In this document: in pieces, positions 14,801-28,600 of the stretch
Layout of the letters: each line of letters begins with the position of its first letter
Position numbering within the stretch: position 1 is the first letter of the stretch
Assembly (NCBI GenBank): GCA_009733715.1
Contig: WMKJ01000047.1
Coordinates: 33,999-97,998, forward strand
Reading direction: 5' to 3'
Length of the DNA stretch: 64,000 bases
Source of the DNA: Herpomyces periplanetae
Lineage: Eukaryota > Ascomycota > Laboulbeniomycetes > Herpomycetales > Herpomycetaceae
The notes under the pieces: model-generated
The model's database searches: none
Told to the model about the DNA's origin: nothing
The model's input: only the letters and a program-made list of their open reading frames with translations
Translations under genes and position numbers: made by a program

Positions 14801-17800
14801 ATTCTAAAGCTTACGAAATTATTTATAATCCTGAAGCCGGAAAAACTACTTTTGAAGAATTCATGCGTTTGATCGTCCTAAATTATATTTCATGAATCTT
14901 GACATACTGAAATTATCTGAAAACAAAATCCAAAAGCAAAAATATATGATATATTGCATAGTATATGAATGTATGAAGAATCTGAAAAGTGCATTATAAA
15001 AAAACAAACATGCTGTAGCACAATTATCACCACATTAAGGTGAAAACAAGAAATATTTTGTTATATGTTCAATTGCCTGTAAATTTTAGTATCGTTGAAT
15101 AACAGCTAAGAAGTCTGCCTGCAAATTTTATTGCAATCAGACTCCTGTAATGGGTAGAAATATGTGATTATCTCTACAATTTGTAACAACTATGTCTGAC
15201 TTAATGAAAGTTAATCGATTTAGTTAGTAGCCTCTAACTGAAAGCCATTACAGCGGTATACATACAAAACAAGTTTTCCTGCTATAGAATTTTGAACAAA
15301 GACACCTATTAAAATAATTAAGAACTATATGCCAATATGCTCATATATCCTAACATTTGATAATATATAATTAATATGTGTTTCGAAGTAATAATGTGGA
15401 GCTAGTAGAAAATAAATTATCTGGGAATATTTAACTTTTTCGTAGATTATACTTCATTTAAATAAATATTTATTTAAATGATTGAAATTCAAATTTTCAC
15501 GAATTCTAATAGGTGTACTTCCCTGAAATGGAGGAAGTTACGCCCGAATCTGATAAACTTTAATCTGAGCAGACTCAAAAACTCGAAAGCAGAAACAAGT
15601 CCCGAAGCTGCACACCAATTTTTAAATTGAATAGTTGCACTTTAATACTAAAATCCAAAGATCAACATGAACATGGCTGCAAGATTATCAACATACAAAC
15701 TTAGTAAGCTCGTCCCCTTAGGGCTAGCGGATCAGAAAATTTCAGAAGTGACAACCTGACTATGACTTAAATGGCAAAATATATCTGAAGGCTCTCAAAA
15801 CTGTTTTAAAAAGCGTGTTATGAAATTATAGCTCTCAAATAAAGATCGAAATAACCATATCACTCTGTAAATTCACAACGGAGCAAGACTACAATGTAAC
15901 TTCAAGTAATAAACACAACTAAATTTAGCAAATACGAGCCAATAATATACCATGAACTCAATTACTATAATCGAAGAATAAATTTAACAGTTGTGTCAAA
16001 TATGAAGATACTCAGAGATTAGATTAAAATCGGATTTGACGAATGTATAAAATCAAGTGCAATTGCAATTATAACTTTCTTGACCATAAATTGATCTAAT
16101 GGCACAAGGGATCTAACAAATTCATGAAGATGATAATGGGAAGAACATTTTTCGGTTTTCCATTTATAATTTTCACAGGTAGCGATCTTAGCTAAATTTT
16201 TTGTAAACATCAGAAGTAAAATGTAAAAGCTGCATTTCTGCACCGAAATTTGCGGGAATAAAATTTTCATGAAACTTCTTTATGGTTACAGTAATCGTGT
16301 GTTAAAGCTGAGAGTTATACTTATGACTTTTAATAGTCAGGACAGCACTGGCATCTAAATGTTTGTGATTAAAAGACACGGCTTCAAAGGTTAAGATCAT
16401 ATTCCGTTAATGTATTAACATACTAGAAAGCAACTCTAAATTGCCTTAAATACGAATGTTATTGTGGTTTATAGTGCATTTCAGAGAACAACGGCCATGA
16501 ATCATTATAGACGGAAGAGAGGTTTTGATGTCTTTGAGTTGTGTAACATTAGCTGACGTTTAGATATTAAAGTAATCTATCAGATACTTGTATTACACAT
16601 ATACAAATCGCCTATATTAGCTCAGTCTTTAAACCTTTTTGCTCCAAGACTTGCAACGAATCTACCTTTCACAGGATCTTAATCACACGCTAGAGACTAC
16701 ATTTAGGACTCTGAAATATCAGTCTAAAGCAATGCACTAGCACGCATAAAAATATATTATCCTATTTACCATATACAAAAGGCTACCAGTGACGCTCGAA
16801 TTATACTTAGTAGTACAGAATTGGGAAGTTGATAGCAGTTTTAAATCAATGAATAAATATTTTCCATTTAACACAATAAAAGTTGTTTATTAGTCGATCT
16901 TATTCGTTTTTTTATTGATACTTACTTTTTATATTGTACACTGACACATCAAAATTTTAATAATAAATTAAAATTTGCATATATATGTATGTACTGAGGT
17001 TTTGTTAATTTTACCATAATATGAAAACTTACCGAAATCTCACTTAATTTATCTTATTTTAACCTAAGGAGGTAAGATGTTTCTTTTTCCTTATCATTAT
17101 AGTCTTATGTTTCCTTTTGCATTCTCCATAGCTATTGCTAATTAAGTCTTAAATTTTGTCTAAAATTGGGACTTTTCCTTCAGCTCTAAATATGGAAAAA
17201 TCTTCAAAAAACAATTTTCTTTTTTTCACCTTCCATAAATTTATTGTCCGAGGCACTACATAGCTGTTTTATATATTACCGCATTAAAGATTTTATACCT
17301 AGAATTACTATATTACCACCGTTGTAGAACTTTTGTACCCACGAGCGATAGCTTGATTGGGTTATCATATACGAATACGCAGACAAATAATGAACATGTA
17401 TGTAATCTTGTTACTGAACGGCACTTTGCGATGAGCTGCAGTTTGACTTACAGAAAAATGGCTATTCGTGATGTAAAAAATATTTTAGAGCTGCGGGCAA
17501 AGTAATTTAATTTTTAAGCTAAGCTGTTGATATTGTCCCTATAAAACCCACTAATCTCTTTACCTCATCAATCGTATATTGTAAAAAAGGTTTGGTAACT
17601 GAAAATCCTTATATTCGAGTATTATAGTGCTTAAAATCATAAAAATATTGACATATATTTAATTTCTACTACAGTTGTATTCAGCATTGATATTGGTGTG
17701 ATAATGTGCCTTCAATAAATGCCTATTACATTTTGTTGATAAAATAATAGCAAGACTTAAATGTTTTTATCCAAATGTCAAATATGTCCTTATGATCTAA

Positions 17801-17889
17801 CAAAACTACTTGTGCATAATTTTAACTACAACTCATTGTGTAGTGCTCACAATTCATGGTTGTGTATGTACCCTTTTTATATTCCTGTT

Positions 17890-18770
17890 ATCTCTTGAAA
17901 ATTTTTAATCTTAATGCTAACAGAGAACCATTGAAACTTTTAGGCAAGCATGGGTCAAAAATCACATACGTAAGAAGCGTGATTTCAAAGACTGAGATAC
18001 AACAGGAGAGATAGATTCACTAAATGCAAACTGAGATTTCACAGATAAATTATCCAAATATAACAGACCGTGCCCAGGTATAAGAAATTAAATACAAATT
18101 GAAGTCAAACGAGAGTTCGCATACCAACCGTGAGTATATAGGTTCTACAAAAGTAATATGTTGGTGCAACTAGGCACTTGGTCTTGTACAAGAATATTAG
18201 TATACATTAGAGACATGTAAGTGTTCGATACACAATATGTATAGTATCTCATGCAGTAAGTATATAAAAGTGATGCATGTTGGTAATTTTATTAGTTACA
18301 AAGCTGTGTTGAGAGTCCGTATATTTAAAACATTTTTTTATCCTTGCAATCTATGTTTACTAAGAGTTGTGGCGAATTAAAAAGTTGACAACCACAAGCA
18401 ATGATGAATTAAAAGCACAATACAAGGCCTCCTTATATCTAAATTAGAAAAAATACGCGAGATTTCCTTCGGAATACAACAATGCATGAGAGAGCTTGGT
18501 AAATATTTTGTACTAATGTAGTTTAAGCAAACATCTTCATGCACGCGCACAAACGCAAACTCAAATTTCATAATCTAAAGAATTTCAATGAAGCGTTCCA
18601 CAATAGCAAAAATATTTATCATCAATAGGAAACTGAAAAGACGTTTTTGAATCATATTGTTTGCTTTATAAACCCTAAGGAATATTATTTCAATATTAAT
18701 AACTGCTATAACTTCATATCTTTTTCAATAGGAATAGTTCAAATATTGTGATTTTTACTAAGAGGGAACA
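17890..18770 (-). repeat. Repeat family copy C4 (diverged)
   Basis: Shows AACAGAGAACCATTGAAACT near 17,918, an ACCGTGAGTATATAGGTTCT box near 18,127, AAAGAATTTCAATGAAGCG near 18,577, and TGTTTGCTTTATAAACCCTAAGG near 18,658. Box order and spacing (about 735 nt from first to last) follow C1, C3 and C5 with lower identity. Confidence 0.4.
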
Positions 18771-21700
18771 AAATGGTATAGGTATCTTCTTGCCAATTCA
18801 ACGTTTCAGTTCGATATTTCAATGTGTTTTTTCAAAATGCGGTAATTTTTGTCTTCTTAAACGGAAATAACTGTCAGTTTTCTAGTTATTCAGTTTTTTC
18901 TAATGATACAGTTTCTCAAAAATATACCTATATATATTAAAATTAAAAAATTTAAGCCTAAAATACACTGTCAATTGTCAATAAGTAACGTACTGATATC
19001 TCCTTACAAGGTTTAGTTTGATTTATAAATTTTTATAATTTTTATTTCTAGAACAAAAGACTAATTCATTCTAAGAACTTTCATTTATTACTCAATATCA
19101 AGCTGATACAAATACTCCAATTTTTCGCTTAATATGATAAAATCTTACTGAATAATTATTACACATGGTTTCAATAGTAGTTAATGGTCTTGAAGATAAT
19201 ACAAATATCGCCAATCACGATAGATGTGTTTTCACATTACCCGAAAGCAGATACATCTTCCACACATTGGAATAAACCATATTTTTTCAACCTAAGCTTT
19301 TTTATCTGCAGTTCGATCTTGATTTTATACACGCAGTACGGTGCCACTGCGAAAATCTCACATAAGCATGATATAGCCAGCACCTTTATGTTAATGCAAT
19401 CTTCTTTGCTATGCCCGTCCTTGTATTCTAATTACTGTACTAAAACAGTAAATTTGTATTTAAAATATGAGCCTATAGCATCAACGATCCTACGAACATT
19501 GTCTATTGTGTGCTCTTCAAATAATCAGCAACAATTTAAATTCGTGATGGGCACTAGTTATTATTTAAACATACAAATAATTACTCTGATTAATAAAATG
19601 GTTTCGCGGATATTTCTTGCAATAGCACTATTATTTTGTGATCCAAATAATAGCTAAAGTATATCCTTCAAATCAACAAGATTTCGCAATATCAACGGCA
19701 TGCTACAATAGAAAGAAAAATCGATCTCATTGTCATTTAATATTGAATTGACACTATGAAGTGACGTAGTTGAACAGGAATTTACAATAGCGTGATATTA
19801 AACAGTTTATTTATTCTGTCACTCCTTCCAGAAGTGCTATTGAGCGAATAGCAAAAGATTAGCGTTGTGAGTTTTCTCAACAAACCACTACTCTTTACGG
19901 AATCCATCCGCCAGCTGGCTAAGAGGACATTAGTAAAAAATAATTTAATACAATACTTCTAGATTTTAAAATTATTGACAATGTAAGAACATAATATTCT
20001 TTTCATCATTCCTTCACGTCTCTTTTATTTTGATCTTTACAATACTTCTTTGCTATTAGTATAATGTTTTATCGTAGCAATCTCTGCCTAATGTATTGAT
20101 TTTACTCTTGTAGTTTATTGTACAATTCTTTTTACTATGCTCTTTAAAATAAAACATAAGCCTAAATAGCTTTCTTTAGTCTGCTTATTTACTCTTTTGC
20201 TTTCTGGTATAGAACATCCTTTCCAATTTTCATTTTTAAATGACATCCACAACAAGCAGGCACAATAACTTCCTTTTAGGACACTTAAACAAGGCATTAG
20301 GAAAAAATAGTTAGTGATAGTTGCGAGTGAACAGGACTGGATTTGAAATGTCCAGAGAGGTACCCCGATATTGAAAGAATGTAATACTAGAGATACCATT
20401 GACTGCACCAGAATTTGAAAATTATGGCAATACATTTAAGATTGCGCTACTAAAAAAATTTTTGGCGAAGGAAATTTTTATTTGCCGCCAAAAAATATCA
20501 TCTACGAAGTGATTAGTGTCAACGTATGCTTTGAGGTTTGAGTGATAGTGATTTGTGGCAGTAAGGAGTTATGACTTGAAGAAGTGCATATTTGCATAGT
20601 TATCAACGAAGAAAGGTCTATAGCATTGCAAAAACAGGTTTTTAAGACTCGATACCAGTGTGTAACCAAGGTTAAATTTCCAAATTGTATAACTCATATC
20701 TTTTGCACGTTCCAAAAGTCTGATTGTACTGAAATTTGTAGATATACATCCTATATATTCACTCGCAATTTTTCAAACAGTTGCAAAGTTTATATAATAC
20801 TTAATATCTTCGCTATAATTGAATGTAGTCATTTTACAGCTTATTGCTTAATATAACATGCAATATTTAAGTTCTTCATGTATTGATGTGCTACGATTTG
20901 AGTAAAATTTTTTAACTTCTGAATGTAACTAGAGGCCGTTTATATAAAAATTCATTTATTAAATTTTGAGCAAAATATGGTGCACAAAGTTAATATATGA
21001 AAATTTCCAGGATCGAAATTTAAGTAACTAAATTTGTTATAGTTGTTAAATTTCTGTCTGAAGAAATTTTGTTTTCTGCATATGATCAACATTTATCAAA
21101 TTTTGGGTATTAAATTTTGATTTATATTTTCATTTACCAATAAATGGGGCTGACATTAACTTAGAATAGTATTTCTGAGTTGGAAAGTTTAATGTTTTAC
21201 TCCTTGGAGAACCTTAACTCCTAACATAAATGTACTAACTGAAATTACAGTTCGCAGTGATACTAATAGTCACCTTTTCGATTCAGTACAGTAATTATTG
21301 AATGAACAATTATTATTCCAAGTATCAATACCTATACTACCCACAGACACAATATCAGTATTAAGTTAATGCCACTGAGTAACGCTGCGATCGGAATACT
21401 ATATTGTTATGATTGTTACCATATTACTATTATCAGCTATGATTTATAACCTTTTTTTGTACTTAAATAACTTCACGTACATAGTACATTTATAGCAAGG
21501 CTTATGCACTGATTGTCGAATGAGAACTAACTAACGATCTGGCTTATCCAACACCAGTACCATTTTTGCCGAGTATATGTAAACACTGGATCGTGGAACA
21601 TTGCCTTCGGAGTGCTACATGGATGAAGTCCGAGCGTCCCCCATCTAAAGCAGTTAACTTTAAAATAGTTACACTGAGTTTATAGTCAGGTCGAAGGATT

Positions 21701-24639
21701 GGTAGTCTTCCAGTAATTCAAAATAGAAATTGCTAAATGGCAAATAGTTGATTACCCAACGGTAATAAAAGGTAACTTCGCAAGATAAATGTTTACCATT
21801 TTGGCAGGGTCATATATTGCTATTACCTGACAATGCTCTCCGTGAGATCGTGTTGTCATAGCTTTTGAATATTGCTCAAACTATACCAAATGTGCTGCAA
21901 GCAATACTTAAGGATAATCAACTCATGATTGTTCCGCATTTTGAGATAACAAAGGCATTTATGCTGTTCACATGTTTAAAGTCTGAGCATCTTTGGCTGT
22001 GAAGCTGAAGCTACAGTTTATAGTTCATAGGCTAATTCAGAGGAAGACGAAGGAGTTCAGATTGAGAATGTAAAGTACGGACTTGGTCGAATCCTTCAAC
22101 TTGTTGCTTTAGTATTTAAAGAGTCCTAAATATTCTTAATGTTTGTACATCCGGGAATCAATATTGTTTTACATGTCTCATTAATTTATTTTATTTACTT
22201 ATAGCTAGTCTATAATAGTTGAGCTACCTTTTATTTTGTGTCTGGTCGAATTTGGCAATAGTGTTTTGTGGATGTTTGAATTATTGTCGTCCTTGCTCTG
22301 ATCAAGACAAGTAGTTTAAATTTGTACTTGTAATGACACTTTCTTATTTACATTTTTGTGCCTTGTTATACAACGTAAACTATGCCAAATTTCAAAGTAG
22401 ATCCTAACATAAAGAATGAACGCGTGTTTCTTCACGAATGTTAAGCGATATGCATCATCCAAAGGTATATAATGAACGGCTTGCCTATTCTAAATCGGAT
22501 GGTATTTTTCCTTTTATTTTGCTCTAAAGTGTTGTTTACCTTCAATTTTTTCTTGGTCCACTGTTCGCATCTTTCTATTTTCAACGTAATATAGTCTCTT
22601 TTTCGGCTAATTCCTTCAGAAAAGTCATGTTATTGTCTTTCCTTACCATTCATTCGTATTTGGCCTGTTTTGTTGTCTGTCTCATGGTTAGCGCAATCTC
22701 CAATCCTCTGAAAGTTTCATAATAATGGTTTAACTCTGTAGGACTCATCTGATTAATGCTTGCTTATTATTACAAATAAACTGTTCATTTTAATTGTGTT
22801 TCCCTTTCGTTGTCGATTTTCATAGCTTTATGCTCCAATAAATCAATTAAAGGGGCGTGGCTAGCAGTCATTTAAAAACTATTCTTTTTATCCTTACATA
22901 TTTGAGAAAAAACTGGAATTCGTGGTGTTTCAATTTAAGTAAATCCGTGCTTTTAAAAATTAAAAATTATTGTTACCTTCATATATTTGTATTTTCATCA
23001 AGCAGAAAATCATCCTGTTTTTTGTTACAAATTAGCATTTCTTTGCTTACTGTATCTATTTGCAAAGATTACAGTTTTGTCAAGCTCTATATCTTTGCAT
23101 ATATTGATAAAATAATAGCATTAGATTTTGAATCTCCGTTTGTAGGTCAAATATGTCATTGGGATCAGATAAAGTTACGTACAATCTTGTTTCTACTCAC
23201 CTTGAAGTATTGCGGAGCTACAAGATTATGTACGCACTATATATTTGTCTATGCTAGCCTAAAGTAAAATATTACAATCTTATTACTAAAAAAGGTTTGG
23301 CAACAATATGGTGCAGACACATAACATAAATGAAAATACATGCCGCCTAAATTCAACGAGTATACAGCAATGCATAAGATAGAGTATGCTAATTTTAAAC
23401 TGATATAAAATAAAATTAGTTGTCGCATCATAAACAATGATTTTTTGAAATAACAGGAAATATAAAAGAAAGATTTTGATTCTATTTGATTTGAAGCTGG
23501 GAAAATTGCTCCTTTAATACAAACTTCCAATCGACACTTAATAAGCTTGTTTACAAAAGGCCTAAGAAAATATAAAAGTAAATAAGATGTAAAAATAATA
23601 TAAGAAATGTTAGTCATTTCCCATAGGCAAAAACTGGAGATATTTTAAGACATATTTGGGGAATGTAAATATAAACAAGATATCATAAAGGTTTATATAA
23701 CTTAGTCAATAAAGCAAAACCTCGACGCACATAGAAGTTCCTCGTATTCAAATTACATTATCAACTGACAAGTTATAAATTAATGAGTTTTATTAAAAAA
23801 AATGATTAGTAATTTATATCTAGTGTGTGAAACGAATAACAATGCTTCTTGGAGTAGATACCACCATAACTTCCTAAATTCAGAAACAATTGACGTTTTG
23901 ATTTTCACTCGCAAATTTTGCTAACATCAGACACGACGATAAATTTATCTGCCTGTTAAAGCATTATTTTAATTCAAAAATTTAAAATTATAAACACTCA
24001 TATTGTATGAAGATATTCCGTCTTAAACGTAAATACGCTTTTCTTCTCTTTTATATTTTTTGCTGCTTATGTTCTGTCTTAAGATTAAAATAATATTTAA
24101 AGTTTATCATTTTCACTTATCTCTCTATTAACTATTTGTTTCTTTATTTTGGATTATACTCTCTTCTTGACAATCTTTCTTTCGTTTCCCATTTAACTGT
24201 ACTTAAAGGATGATATTATGACTGTAGCGTTTACATACGGATAACTTCTACTTATAATAGGAAACTTCTGTAAGATATAACACATTGGATTGTCTCTTAA
24301 AATTTGGATAAGAAAGTCCGAACAAAGAACTGACGGTGAGTTGAGAGTGTTTTTTCAAACTAACCGTCCCTATTTCTTTTTATTAAAACCCCTTCTCTTG
24401 ATGTTTACACCTTACACCATTCCTGTTCCCCTTTCCAACTCTTAATTGAAAGGTGTTATTCGATCTGATAAGGGTAGAAAATCTTGCCTTATCTAGTTGG
24501 GTGGCTTGTTTCAGGGCAATAACCATTGCGATATCGACTGAGAAAATATTCTAACAATTATTTAATTTTACTATTGTGATTAATGCCAACAAAAGTCTAC
24601 AAATGACATTTGAACCAATTCAATTTGTTCATAATTAAA

Positions 24640-25490
24640 ATGTGTATAAAGGTTACTAATCGATAAATTTGATTCTCTTAGCAGACACAAGACGCAAATT
24701 AGTAGTCAATCATATTTAGCCTTTCATTAATGGCCTAATTTTTTCTATTGTGAAATGACTTGTCGAGATAATAATAATTAGGTAATTAAAAATTTCGTAC
24801 GTGCGTGTATGCAGAATTTATGTTAAATTTACCTTAAGTATAATATTTATCAATATCTCAATAAAACTACCATATTTGGAAATATATCTCGTGTAATATT
24901 TTATTTCGGTCAAAAAGGGCTGTAACATTTCTTCACTTCTCATATTATCACTTTGTCCACTTTTATATTCTAAAAATCATTTGGTAGACAAAGTATACTA
25001 ATTGTAACTTAGAAATGTGTCTGCATATGAAATTTCTCCAACTTCTACGGTAAATGTAATCAACTACGTTTCTTTTCATTATTTATATAATTTTTATATA
25101 TTTTCCGACCAACATAGAATACGCTATGTCAAGCCAACACTTACTAGTTCTTTGTCTAATTTATTCATTTTGTACAAGGATTGCTACCTAATTGTACTAG
25201 CCTGACCCTTAACGAATTCTGGTTTTCACGCTTGCCTCAACTATCATGTCACATACGCCCGTATATAGTACTTTAAATACAACGTGATCTTTGGACCTAG
25301 AAAATTTTGTTGTCTTATTTTGTTTGTATATTGTTTACTTTTATTCAAAGTTATGTCATTACTTCTTGGATTCACGCATCTTACCTTTGCATTTTGTCCT
25401 CTCTACGTAACATTGTCACCAGTCTTCTGCTACCAATTACACCATAATATTTTACGGAAGTCAAACACATACATAACTTTGTAGCCGTAT
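24640..25490 (+). repeat. Repeat family copy D5
   Basis: CTTAGCAGACACAAGAC near 24,678 is the inverse of the GTCTTGTGTGTGCTAAG box of C1. The neighbouring CAAATTAG and TCAATCAT stretches also match. CTTGGATTCACGCATCTTACC near 25,360, ACCAATTACACCATAATATT near 25,431 and ACATACATAACTTTGTAG near 25,469 match D2 and D3. About 680 nt separate the first and second boxes, as in the C copies. Confidence 0.6.
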
Positions 25491-27649
25491 ATCACCTTAT
25501 AGTGAGCTGAATTAGTAATCTTACACAAGTAGCAACGTTCGATTATAAAAGAAAATTTGACTGACGAGTCCAGACTTAATTTGTTTTATCCATCAACCGA
25601 CAATGATGTACTTGAGGGTATCCTATCGTATGTTAATGATGCCGATAGGGCATTTAATTATTTCATCAATAGTGGTATTTAAGATATTGGTTATTTTTGT
25701 TTGTTCTTAGCATACTGGAGAGAAAAGGTGATTATTAAGCTTAGGTTGGTTCAGGTTACCAATTAGTAAGTGTGAGCCTCGAGTTTTGGGATTTTAAAAT
25801 ATTTTAGTCCAAACTTAAAAAGTTCAAAAAAGTCTCATAAGCATAATTCCAATATTATTTTATTGTTAGTAATGAAATAATACAAGATGGAAATTCAAAC
25901 TTTTGATATTGAAAGATCAGGCATTGGAAAGTTTATATTCTTAATCAGAGCTTGGACATCGTAATATCTGATGAAAATATACATTTTCAGTACCAAAAAT
26001 TTACTTAAAAAAATATTAGGCTGTATCATGTTGGAAATCATGTGCAAAACTGGAAACATTCGGAAAAATGATATTTACAAAGATTTACAACGAATTATAT
26101 ACATTGGGATAACAAGAAACAAATCAAAATATTTTGCATTCGGTAATGTAATGATGCAAAATGGTTATCACAAGACATTTGGAAATACAAAATAGATTCA
26201 ATGTAAGTTACCTAATTTCTCCTAAATTTTGGATATACATATTCAGACATATTTGGAGAATGTATACAAAATTTGGGGCAATCCAACATGTGAAAATTAT
26301 AGGACAAAAGGTTTTGATGGCTTTTGTTGGAGCTACATATGGACAAAGCTAATCAACACGAAGAATTTTTTAGATTAACTTATAGAGCTTAAAATATGGG
26401 ACATGAATGAAAAGCAAATAGAATATTACAACATAAATATACTTCTGTGAAAGGATGAAGAATTCATATATTTTAATACTAGTAAATAAGAGTGAAGTGA
26501 GAATAAAGAGTATTAAAGAAAAGTCCATTAAATATGGTAAAAGATTTTACTAGCTAGAGCAACGTTTTAAAATAAATAGATAGGTTCCTTAAATGTATTT
26601 TGTGAATTATAATATCTTGGTTAGCACTGAATCCTTTTGTATGAAATTACATTATACTTAGCGTGTTAAACATATTTTTAAATTAATCGATAACCAATTT
26701 TAAATGTTGTTTTCAATTATAAAATGTTAATTAAGAACCATTCACACATATTGATTAAACCTTTAGTCTAAGTAACATGTAGCGAATTAAACTAGTAGTC
26801 CACAAGTGAACTTTATGCATGGCCATATTATGTTTCATTGAAACAATGGCAGGAACGTCTTAGATGATTGAAACTAATGTGACAGTAAATAAAGTGGACA
26901 TCCCCAAATTCCTATGATTTTGCAAATATAGTGGAATTAATTTTATTAGATATACAAAATTTGAAATAGTAATCTCCACGAAGGGACTGTTTACTACTTT
27001 ACAAATTGTTTGTTGCAAAGGCTCCATACGGTGAATAGCAAAAGTGTTTTCCATATAGTTGATCCTTCCACCTCCAGAGCCAAAAGATTTTTCTACGCAT
27101 GTGAATTGTTTGCAAACAAAAGCTAGTCCAGTCTAATAAGTTAACAAAAACGCTTAAATTGTAGTTAGCTGAATGACAAGATTAAATTTATTATTATAAC
27201 TCATCCTCACTTGGAAGCGTTCAAAGATTTATACGCCTAATGCAACTATAAAAACATTACTACTTTCAGCATCAACTAGCTAGAGTACTCGTATTTTTAC
27301 TACTATTGCAAAATATATCTATAGTAACACATGAGATCATCCAAGTTCCAAATTTGCACTATTTAATTAATAATAGCTCGTAAATATAAAATAACTAAAT
27401 ATATTTTATAACAAGAACTTGTAGGCACGTAACAAATTATGTGAAGAGTAATACAATTTATATAATATGGAGATTTCGTAAAGCAATGATTTACCAAATA
27501 TACAATTGTATTTACAAAATTTTTGGAGTAGGGTCTATTAACAAAATCATAATATCTCCACTAGATTGAATGATATTTAGGTAAAGGTGCTTTTGTGTAT
27601 ATAAAAAATAACAAAAGGAATCAAAACTCAAAAGGTCAGGTGTGGCTAC

Positions 27650-28600
27650 CTGTCGTGTGATCTGAGATTCAACTCATCATGAAGTGCTGTATGGCCACAA
27701 TGTTGTAAATTAGTTCCTTATTTCAAAGTTAAGCATATATCAAATATTTCAATCTGATTGGGAACAGAGGACTAGCCACAATTTTGTGTAGGTAGAGGAC
27801 AGAAATCAATGGTAAGAGTGAAATCATATGTTAAAGGACAGGACATAAGAGAGATGTATTCCAAATACGAAGTGAGAAAAGTCAGAAGAGTTTACTACGT
27901 ATAAATACACCGTGATTAAGTAGAAGGAACTATATACAAATGTTCGCGATTGGCCAATCACCCTATTACGCATGGATGCAAAATTTCTTAAATTGTGGTA
28001 TATTAGTGCTATTAGGATCTCTAAGCCTTATATTATTCAAACAATATATTTAAGGAGCTATTATAAACTAGTTGAGCAATGCGCGTAGAATATCAAACAA
28101 TATAAAAAACATAAAATTGGCTGATACTACTTAGTCAAAAGCTGGGTAAGTTTCCTTTTGTAGACGAAATTCCAAGCCACAATTGATAAGAATTCACCAA
28201 AAACAGCAAGATTGTGATAGTGGATAAAGTGATACGATAATAATGTATTAAATTTTACAACCAGCCTTCTTACACTGACATAAACAAACTTCGCGGGATC
28301 TCGGTAAATTTCCTTATTTTGGTAAATTAAACGAAAATTAGTAATATTCACACATGCCCAAATTGAAATTAATTAATCAGTAGAATTTAGATGAGTCAGC
28401 ACACAATAAATAAAATTCCTCATTAATCAAAGACTAGATTTGCATAAATGACCAGTAATTTAAATCCGATGTGTGCCAAGGAAAAAGTATTATTTTTTTT
28501 ATCAGTAATTTTTATAACATCCCCAGTTCCGCATCAATTAATATAATTCAAGTGTCAGTTGTGAACTTTCCCTTATTGCAAACACATTTAATATGATATC
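27650..28600 (-). repeat. Repeat family copy C5
   Basis: GGGAACAGAGGACTAGCCAC near 27,760, a CGCATGGATGCAAAATTTCT box near 27,970, AATCAGTAGAATTTAGATGA near 28,375, GATGTGTGCCAAGGAAAAAG near 28,469, and CATCCCCAGTTCCGCATCAA near 28,519 align with C1 over about 0.9 kb. Copies D5 and C5 form a facing inverted pair about 2.2 kb apart. Confidence 0.6.

Noticed and set aside
19500-19660. Minus-strand SQNNSAIARN, reminiscent of the copia RNase H SKKQ..VARSS motif.
   Set aside because: A single short match with no downstream integrase or RNase H context. Likely chance.
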